Below, in pieces: positions 38,835 to 45,420 of a DNA stretch of 45,420 nucleotides; positions within the stretch are counted from its first letter, which is position 1, and each line of letters begins with the position of its first letter. Position numbers and translations under genes: made by a program. Under the pieces are notes generated by a model. That model was given only the letters and a program-made list of their open reading frames with translations. It had not been told where the DNA came from and searched no databases. Source of the DNA: Paulinella micropora (taxonomy: Eukaryota > Cercozoa > Imbricatea > Euglyphida); assembly GCA_009731375.1 (NCBI GenBank), contig BJOX01000044.1:480471-525890 (forward strand), given 5' to 3'.

Positions 38835-39068
38835 ATTATCTCTGCCGGACGTAACCTATGCGAGATTTTTTTTTGCGGAAGAGGAGGTGAGAAAGCGTTG
38901 TGTCTTCCGCGTCCACGGCCGCGGGTGTGTGTGGGGGTGGTGGCGCGGCGGCCCCCTCCCGGGAGGGGGGGGGGGAGCCTCCCGGGGGTGCCCATGGGCC
39001 AATAGAGGGCGGGTCAGGGAGGCGGAAGGAAGTGGAAAAGGAAGGGGCAGATGGAGCAGGAAGCCCAC

Positions 39069-39111
<43 letters not shown>

Positions 39112-39376
39112 GNNNNNNNNNNGGGGGGGGGAGCCTCCTGGGGTGCCCATGGGCCGATAGAGGGCGGGTCAGGGAGGCGGAAGGAGGTGGAAAAGGAAGG
39201 GGCAGATGGAGCAGGAAGCCCTCTCCCCCCCCCCCCCCCCCCCCCCCCATGGCCTGCCAGGGGGTGCACGCGCCCCCCGCCATCTTCCTGCCCACGGTCC
39301 TCCTCCTCCTCCTTTCCTACCTCGGTAACGGGAACACAAGCGCGAGGGGGGCCGCTCCTCCTGGTCCGCCGGCGGC
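38835..39376. other. Divergent promoter region containing a duplicated block
   Basis: This lies between divergently transcribed genes. A block of about 125 bp with poly-G at its left and poly-C at its right occurs twice (38964-39112 and 39123-39248) on either side of a 10-N gap. The copies share GGTGCCCATGGGCC, GAGGGCGGGTCAGGGAGGCG and AAAGGAAGGGGCAGATGGAG, and differ at a few bases. Either a real tandem repeat or two alleles left unmerged. A 9-bp repeat GATGGTGCG near 38795-38825 adjoins the minus-strand start. Confidence 0.6.
38964..39248. repeat. Duplicated ~125-bp block around a 10-N gap
   Basis: Near-identical left and right copies. They differ at CAATAG/CGATAG, AAGTGG/AGGTGG and CCACTCC/CCTCTCC. 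Confidence 0.75.
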
Positions 39377-41640
39377 ATGGACAGCCGTGCCGTGCAAAGG
39401 TTCGTGAGCCAGCACGGCCGCCGCGGAGCGGTCGTGACTTTGGGCGGCCAGAGCCTGTGCGTGCGTGGGCCCGGCCTGGCCTGCCGCACCAGCCCCGGCC
39501 AGGACTGGCAGCCGGCGTGCGAGCGCTGCTACGTGCGCCGCGCGCGGGTGCGGGTGGCCGACTCACGCACGCTGCCAGGCTTGTGCCGGAGCCACGCGCA
39601 GCGCTACCGGCGACGCCAGCAAAGACAGCAGAAGAAGCGCCGGCTGCTGGCTACGGCGGCCGACGGCCGCTGCCTGAAGCGGCAGCGGCCCGACGACGAC
39701 GGCCGGAGCAGCAGCAGCAGCCGCCACGCCACGCGCCAGTCGTCCGCAGTCCGGCTGTGGCTGCAGCGCCTGGCCAGCGCCGAGCCGTTCGTGGAGCGGC
39801 GGCCGGGCGTGCGCATGCTGCAGCACTACGGCGCGGCCTTCAAGGTCGTCGAGGGCCAGAGGCTGGTGTTCAAGGAGTGGCGTGCGGGCCAAGAGTCGAC
39901 GGACCGCCCGGCTTGCGAACCTTGCTACGAGCACGAAAATCAGGCGACGCTGGCGACCGTCCGCCAGGACCGCGAGTGGCCCACGCTGTGCGCGCGGCAC
40001 GGCTCCGTCTCGTCGGCAGGCATAAAAAAGGAAAGGCCGGGGGGTGGGCAGGAAGCTAAGCAGCCAAAGAAGAAAGAAAGACTGCCACAGCCGAGCGCCA
40101 CTGCACCGGGGCAGTTGCTTGCTCATTCGCAAGGCGGGCGTAACTACCAATTACGAGTAAGTGTCGGCGGTGCTCTTTTCAGCCGGGCCAGCAAGCCGCC
40201 GCACGGCTGGACACGATGGAACCTTGCCTGCGCAAGTTGCTGGCAGAATGAAAAGACGGTCGTCGCAGGCCCGCATTGGGCTGAAGACGGACAACGGCGC
40301 CGATACAAACTCTGCGCTAAGCACGCCAGAGAGCGCGGCTGTTACGAGGTGCAGAACCCGTGCGAGGACTGCCCGGCGGACGCCAAGAGAAAAGCCAACT
40401 TTGCGGACGAGCAAGGGGGCAAACAAAGGCTGTGCGCCGAGCATGCGAGGCTCAGAGGCTGCCACGAGCTGCGGAACCCGTGCGAGGACTGCCCGGCGGA
40501 CGCCAAGAAAGACGCCGCCTTTGCGGATGAGCAAGGGCGCGGCAAGAGGCTGTGCGCCGAGCATGCGAGACTCAGAGGCTGCCACGAGGTCCAGAGGCCG
40601 TGCGAGGACTGCCCGGCCGGCGCCAAGAAACAGGCACACTTTGCGGACGAGCAAGGGCGCGGTAAGAGGCTGTGCGCCGAGCATGCGAGGCTCAGAGGCT
40701 GCCACGAGGTGCAGAACCCGTGCGAGGACTGCCCGGCGGACGCCAAGAGAGAAGCCAACTTTGCGGACGAGCAAGGGCGCGGCAAGAGGCTGTGCGCGGA
40801 GCATGCGAGACTCAGAGGCTGCCACGAGGTGCGGTTTCCGTGCGAGGACTGCCCGGCGGGTGCTAAAAAAGACGCCAACTTTGCGGACGAGCAAGGGCGC
40901 AAACAGAGGCTGTGCGCCGAGCATGCGAGACTCAGAGGCTGCCACGAGGTGCTGAACCCGTGCGAGGACTGCCCGGCGGACGCCGCAAACAGAGGTTGTG
41001 CGCCGAGCATGCGAGACTCAGAGGCTGCCACGAGGTGCGAAGGCCGTGCGAGGACTGCCCAGCGGACGCCAAGAAACAGGCCAACTTTGCGGATGAGCAA
41101 GGGCGCAAGCAGAAGCTGTGCGCGGAACATGCGTTTGCGCGCGGACTGATCCCTAAGCCGGCCGCGGGCTGCTCGATCGCGGCGTGCAGGCTGTGGGACA
41201 GATTAGAGCAAGCCCACCCCGGCTGGCGGATCCGTCACAAGCATTTTACTAATGGCGCCGACGTGCCGCAGGGGGCTGAATTTCGTGTGCCAGGCACAAA
41301 GATGTTGTTAGACGGCTACGACGAGGCCAGGAACTATGTGTACGAGTTCCACGGGAACGCGTACCACGGCTTTCCGCCTGGACACCCCAAGTATGCCGAG
41401 GGCCGCTCTCCGGTTCACGGCCGCTTAAACAGGGATTTGTACCGCGAGACGATGGCCCGCATGTACTTTGTGCGCCAGCAGATGCCGGCCGGCTGCCGCG
41501 TGTTTTATGTCTGGGAGCACGAATACGAGAAGATCGAAGACAAGCCGCTGGCCAGCGCCGCCTCGCTCTTGCACGAGCTGCCGCCGGGCGAGGAGTATGA
41601 AGCAGCAGAAGAGGACAGCGAAGGCGTGAACTGTGGGTGA
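39377..41640 (+). CDS. Cys/His tandem-repeat protein with PD-(D/E)XK-like nuclease domain, frameshifted
   Basis: The start at ATG 39377 (GGCGGCATGG context) opens a protein with three divergent N-terminal units (CERC...CRSH, CEPC...CARH, CASC...CAKH). Seven near-identical 40-residue units follow, of pattern C-x2-C-x20-C-x2-H-x12 (CEDCPADAKREANFADEQGR then LCAEHARLRGCHEV). Spacing and the AxF...G...C-x2-H core resemble EsV-1-7 repeats, which are probably metal-binding. The sixth unit carries a 34-bp deletion near 40990 that shifts the frame. The downstream frame restores the last unit and a C-terminal domain with LLDGYDEARNYVYEFHGNAY then HGFPPGHP and YVWEHEYEKIE, typical of PD-(D/E)XK/VSR-like nucleases in giant viruses. 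Stop TGA is at 41638. The deletion would cut the nuclease from the repeats. Confidence 0.65.
40361..41132 (+). repeat. 120-bp coding tandem repeat (seven units)
   Basis: Units start at 40361, 40481, 40601, 40721, 40841, 40961 and 41047. All are 120 bp apart except the sixth, which is 86 bp. Units are very similar in DNA as well as protein, indicating recent amplification or gene conversion. Confidence 0.9.
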
Positions 41641-41702
41641 CCCACGCGCGCGGGACCGGGCGTGGCCGCCGGGCCAGGCCTGAGCGGCAGAATCGGTCCG
41701 CC

Positions 41703-42507
41703 ATGGCCAAGCGGACGCAGAGCCAAGCGGTGCTGCCGGAGCCGTACGAGCCCTATTCTTTCCGCGGCAGCCACCCCTTCTATACGTCGCTGTCGAGCGG
41801 GGCGGGGGGCCAGGCCCCCGCCCCGGAGGCCGACGAGGCCAACATAGTGGACACCTTCTTCGAGCAGGGCGCCGAGGACTACGGCGCCGCCGGGCAGGGC
41901 CACCTGGCCCCCGCGCACGAGGGCGCCGACCTGGTGCGGGACGCGTGCTACTGCCTGCAGATGACGGTGCCCTCGCGCTTCCTGTCGCAGCCCACGCCCC
42001 TGGGCTTCGAGACCAAGACCAACAAGGTGCACGAGGCCTTCAAGCTGCTGGTGTGCCTGTGGTGGGCCATTGCGTCGCACCCCGACCTGCTGGGCGTGGA
42101 CGCCGAGAGCGCGCTGCCCCACAGCGTCCGGGCCGTGCCGGCGGTCCAGGACGAGCACGGCCAGGTCGTCGGCCACTCGCTGTGGCTGTGGGTCAACCGC
42201 GCCAACTTCGACGTGCTGCGGATCATCAACGACCTGCTGGCCGACAGCCGGGTGTACGACCCCTGCCCGGGCAGCGCGCTGGCCACGGAGGAGGCGGGGG
42301 ACGGGGCGGACGCGGGCGACGCCGAGCAGCCCGACGGCTGGCGGCCGCCCGCGGCCAAGAAGCAGCGGCGCGGGGGCGGCCAGCGCCCGCGCTGGCAGCC
42401 GACCAAGTGCCCCTTCACCGCGGACTACCTGGAGTCTTTGGCGAAGCTGATGCAGAACGTGGAGTTCCTGAGCTCGGTGGTGCTGGTGGCCCGGACCCGC
42501 CTGTGCC
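41703..42507 (+). CDS. Unknown protein, probably spliced at its 3' end
   Basis: The ATG at 41703 lies in a strong context (TCCGCCATGG), 62 bp after the nuclease-gene stop. About 268 good residues follow: TNKVHEAFKLLVCLWWAIAS, HSLWLWVNRANFDVLRIIND, then an acidic linker, a basic KKQRRGGGQ and a helix DYLESLAKLMQNVEFLSSVV. After about 42500 the frame becomes low-complexity Pro/Ser, while an intron-like pyrimidine tract ending CCACCGCAG (42654) precedes the F-box/LRR frame. Candidate donors (GTGCCG 42503, GTAGTT 42508) give no clean frame match that I can prove. It could therefore be the N-terminus of the F-box/LRR protein or a separate gene. I do not recognise a family. Confidence 0.55.
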
Positions 42508-42518
42508 GTAGTTGGCTG

Positions 42519-42612
42519 GCGCAGCGCCGCCCCTTAGCTGGCTCCCCGGACTCTCCGCCCCCCTGCCCCGCGATGACTCAGCCCTCCAGGTCCCCTTGTG
42601 CGCTGCCCCCCT
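42519..42612 (+). repeat. Duplicated segment, copy 1
   Basis: GCGCAGCGCCGCC, GGACTCTCCG and CAGCCCTCCAGGTCCCCTTG then TGCGCTGCCCCC. It is repeated at the right end of the window. Confidence 0.7.
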
Positions 42613-42654
42613 CCCCGCCCCCAAACACCACCCCCTCTCTCCTACCCACCGCAG

Positions 42655-44856
42655 ACTGGTTGTGTCCTGCAGGCGCCGCGACCAGGCGCCGCCCGGCGGG
42701 CCCGGCGAGCCCGGCGTCCTGGGGCCGCGGCTCGCACCTTTTCTGCACGGCACGGTGGAAGCGCTCGGCCTCGCCTGCACGTCCGAGGCCTGGTACCACC
42801 AAGTGGTGCAGGCCCCGGGCTTCTGGCGCAACTGCATGCTGCCCGAGCTCGACTTCCGCCTCGCCGCCCACCGACGCCTCTTTGTGCTCCTGTGCGAAAC
42901 CTGGCGGCGGGCGCACGTAACATGCGAACACGTCTGGCTGCTCGCGGACGCGCACGCGGACCCACCCCCCCTGGCGGACCTGCAGGGCCTGGTCGTCCGG
43001 CACCTTTCCTTGGTGGATGCGGACAATCCCGACGACTGCGCAGTCACGGCAGCCACGCTCCAGGCACTGCCGAAGTTCTGCCCGCAACTCCAACGACTGG
43101 ACCTCCCGCGCCTGGCGGCGGACGTGATGGACGACGACGTCTGGCTAGCTTGTGTGACCTCGCTCCCACACTTGGACAGCCTGGACTTCGTGGGCTTTAC
43201 CGATGAGGGCTTGGCGAAGCTGGTGCAGACCCGAAGCCACTGGAAGCGGCTGGGCTTCCAGCACTCCAGCATTACTGGCCACGGGCTGCATGCTTCGTTG
43301 CACAGCGTACAAGGCCTGACGGAGCTGGACCTGGCCTCCTGCGATGATCTGGCACCGGAGGACGATGACGCGCCCTGGCTCGGGGGCGCGAACGGGCCCG
43401 GCCACTGGGGCCAGCAATTGCGCGTGCTGAACTTGTCGCGCTTGGCAGGGCGGCAGGTGAACGCCGCCTGGATAGGGCGCATAGCGCTGCTACCCCAACT
43501 CCAAGAACTAAACCTCTGCGACAGTGGAGACATCGACGCGATACCGGCTATGTCTAACCTAGAGAACAGGTTCCGGCAGCTCAGGAAACTCGACCTCGGG
43601 GGGGCGACATCAGCGAGAACATCCGGGCTTGGCTTCCTGTCACAGCTGTCGGAACTCGAAGAGCTGCACCTCCCGCGGGGTTCCAGCGATCTCACAGGAG
43701 CCTGCCTGCTGTTTGTCCGGGGCCTGGTCAAGCTTCGGAGACTAAGGGCGGACCTACGTGTTACCGACCAGCAACTAGAGAGCCTGTCCGCACTGACCGA
43801 GTTGCGCACGCTAGAGCTGAGCTCCATGCTGACCACCGGTATCACCGACACGGGCCTGGCCGCCCTAGCCAGCCTCACGAACCTCGAGGAGCTCAGGGTG
43901 TCCGGGGCTGAACAGCTGCACGGCGGGGGGCTAGCCTACCTGTGGCCCCTGGCGAGGCTGCGGAATCTGGTACTCTCGGGTTGCGGCCTGACGGACCAGG
44001 GGCTGGCGGCCCTGCCGCCCCTAGGCAGCCTGCGGCACCTCGATCTGTCAAACTGTAGCGGCCTCGCGGCGGACCTAAAGGTGCTCTCACGCCTGGCCGG
44101 CCTGCAGGAGCTGCACCTCCGCGGCTGCGGTTACCTCACCGACGCGGGGCTCTCCTCACTGGGGCGCCCCCGCAACCTGCGGGTGCTCGGCTTGCGCGGC
44201 TGTCGACGGCTCACGGGTACAGGGCTAGCCCACCTGCGCTCGTTAGCAGAGCTAGACCTCGAAGGGTGCACTGGCCTCACGGACGAGGGGCTGAGCCGCC
44301 TGGGCCCGCTGCCCGGCCTGCGACGGCTGAGGCTGGGCCACAATTCCACCCGCCGAGCTTCACGGCGGCCGGCGTCAGGGCGCTCTGGCCCCGGCTGCCC
44401 GGCCTCGAGGAACTACGCCTCATGCTGGCTTCCAACGGCGACGTGGCGGGCGAGGCGCTGGCGGGGTTGTCCGGGTGCGCCCGGCTCGGGCAGCTGGTCG
44501 TGAGGTCGCGCACTCTGCCCTCGGACCTCCCCGCCGGCCTGGGGAAGCTCATCGTGACGGGCCTGACAGAAGGGTTGTCCGAGGAGCGGCTGAGGCGGCT
44601 GCTGTGGAGCCTGCCGCGGCTCCGGGTACTAGGGCTGCGACGCCCGGCGAGGGCGTGGCACGAGGGGGTACTAGAGCCGGTGACCGCGCCCCTCCTTACC
44701 TTGGAAAAGCTCCGGGACGTGCTAGACGGCGAATCCCCGGGGCTGCGGCTCGTAGACGTCAGTTCGTCGTTCGTGTCCAACCCCCCGGAGCAGCCCGATG
44801 AGGTAGGCGCGGTGTGGGCGGACGGGCGGCTCAGGCTTTGGTCAACTGACCACTAG
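42655..44856 (+). CDS. F-box/LRR protein with one frameshift
   Basis: The frame becomes convincing after the acceptor-like CCCACCGCAG at 42654. APFLHGTVEALGLACTSEAW and YHQVVQAPGFWRN resemble an F-box, which would recruit SKP1 in an SCF ubiquitin ligase. About twenty LRRs follow, many of the FBXL/AMN1 type (LTDQGLAALPPLGSLRHLDL, LTDAGLSSL, LTDEGLSRLGPLPGLRRLRL); this region would bind the substrate. At about 44345 the frame changes by one base, and LRR-type sequence continues in the other frame (AAGVRALWPRLPGLEELRLM, LRVLGLRRPA) to TAG 44854. The frameshift may be a sequencing error, since both halves stay LRR-like. The 5' exon is not certain; the preceding 41703 frame is the main candidate. 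Confidence 0.7.
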
Positions 44857-45306
44857 CGCGCACTCTCGCTCTGGCCGGCCCTGCCCTTGCCCTTCCCCCT
44901 GAGCGCCGGGCAGTCGTGCTTGGACCAAGTGCCTGCGGGACCCGGCGAGGGGGCGCGGTGCAGGGTGCCCTACCCAGAGCTGAGTAGTAGCAGCACCAGA
45001 AGTAAAAACTTTTAAGCAGAAGCGAAAAGGCTTCGACACTAGACTCAGTCTTGACAGAACACAGGACCGGCGTCCAGGAACTCCAATGACCAGAGCCGGC
45101 AGGCAGGGGACGAGGCCAAGGCCTGCGGCGAGAGCTGCCGAGGGGGGAGGGTGGAGACGAGGAGCCGGCGCCCCCCCCTGCTCCCCGGGGCACACCCCCC
45201 CCCTCCCCCGCCCCCCCTCCGCTCCCCGCCCCTCCTGCCCCATCATTTGCTTGGGGTGGTGTCTCCCTCCTAAAGCAGTCTGTGCGTGTGCAGTCGTTTG
45301 CTGTCG
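44857..45306. other. Intergenic region
   Basis: No gene is supported. It is GC-rich with a C-rich tract (45170-45240) and a shorter AT-rich piece near 44995-45020 that may contain the 3' end of the F-box/LRR transcript. Confidence 0.4.
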
Positions 45307-45420
45307 CAGCGCCGCCGCGGGGTGAGCCGTCCCCTAGCCAGCCCCTGGACTGTCCGATCGAGCCGTCCCCGCCCGCGATGGCACAGCCCTCCAGGTCCCC
45401 TTGTGCGCTGCCCCCCCCCC
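45307..45420 (+). repeat. Duplicated segment, copy 2 (window edge)
   Basis: CGCAGCGCCGCCG, GGACTGTCCG and CAGCCCTCCAGGTCCCCTTG then TGCGCTGCCCCC match 42519-42612. In copy 1 this sequence directly precedes the F-box/LRR frame, so a second such gene may start beyond the window. Confidence 0.65.

Noticed and set aside
38740-40059. Plus-strand 439-codon frame across poly-C tracts
   Set aside because: Pro/Arg-rich shadow frame overlapping the repeat-protein gene, and it crosses a gap whose size is arbitrary.
40151-41130. Minus-strand frames antisense to the Cys/His repeats
   Set aside because: They are periodic only because the sense repeat is; there are no independent features.
40361-41132. 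CRISPR-like array
   Set aside because: Units are contiguous 120-bp coding repeats without variable spacers.
1-45420. tRNA and rRNA genes
   Set aside because: I saw no cloverleaf with conserved TTCGA-type arm and no rRNA core sequence. A tRNAscan run would be decisive.

Overview
The window is a scaffold with ten runs of N from a eukaryote, or from a eukaryote with old viral insertions. The eukaryotic evidence is direct. There is a Ty3/gypsy gag-pol, a Ty1/copia remnant, an F-box/leucine-rich-repeat (LRR) gene, kilobases of microsatellite, and a 63-nt GT..AG intron whose removal restores gap-free alignment to an intronless paralogue nearby. Genes at both ends are GC-rich, tightly packed and intron-poor. 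The Cys/His repeats of one gene resemble EsV-1-7 repeats (brown algae, some other algae and their large DNA viruses), and two genes resemble phage-tail or virus fibre proteins. An alga or protist with virus-derived genes would fit, but I cannot name the organism.

Layout. 1-7.1 kb: GC-rich genes (a partial membrane glycoprotein, a 750-residue unknown on the minus strand, and LRR gene pieces) separated by intergenic DNA with recurring hairpins and AT-rich repeats. 7.5-16.6 kb: a broken minus-strand element. In sense order it has a leader of RNA-like hairpins, a ubiquitin-specific protease (USP), an AlkB dioxygenase, an unknown domain, a Ulp1/SENP protease, a probable degenerate second Ulp1 domain, and the start of a second USP, cut off at 7.53 kb. 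I know of no described element with this combination. 17.6-25.4 kb: microsatellites and a 2.6-kb pentamer satellite. 25.1-26.1 kb: copia remnant. 26.06-27.0 kb: degenerate palindromic repeat. 27.9-35.5 kb: Ty3/gypsy element. 35.5-45.4 kb: GC-rich genes again, including two tail-to-tail fibre-like paralogues, a Cys/His-repeat protein fused to a PD-(D/E)XK-like nuclease domain, an unknown gene and a long F-box/LRR gene.

The same intergenic hairpin (consensus GTGATATnnnCGAAAAAGGCAGT) occurs at 3.7-4.0 kb, 7.4 kb and 37.6 kb. This argues that both GC-rich flanks belong to one genome and that the repeats and retroelements were inserted between them. Many reading frames carry single frameshifts. 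Some are probably decay (a defined 34-bp deletion in the repeat gene); others could be assembly error, because several gaps are edged by poly-G or poly-C.
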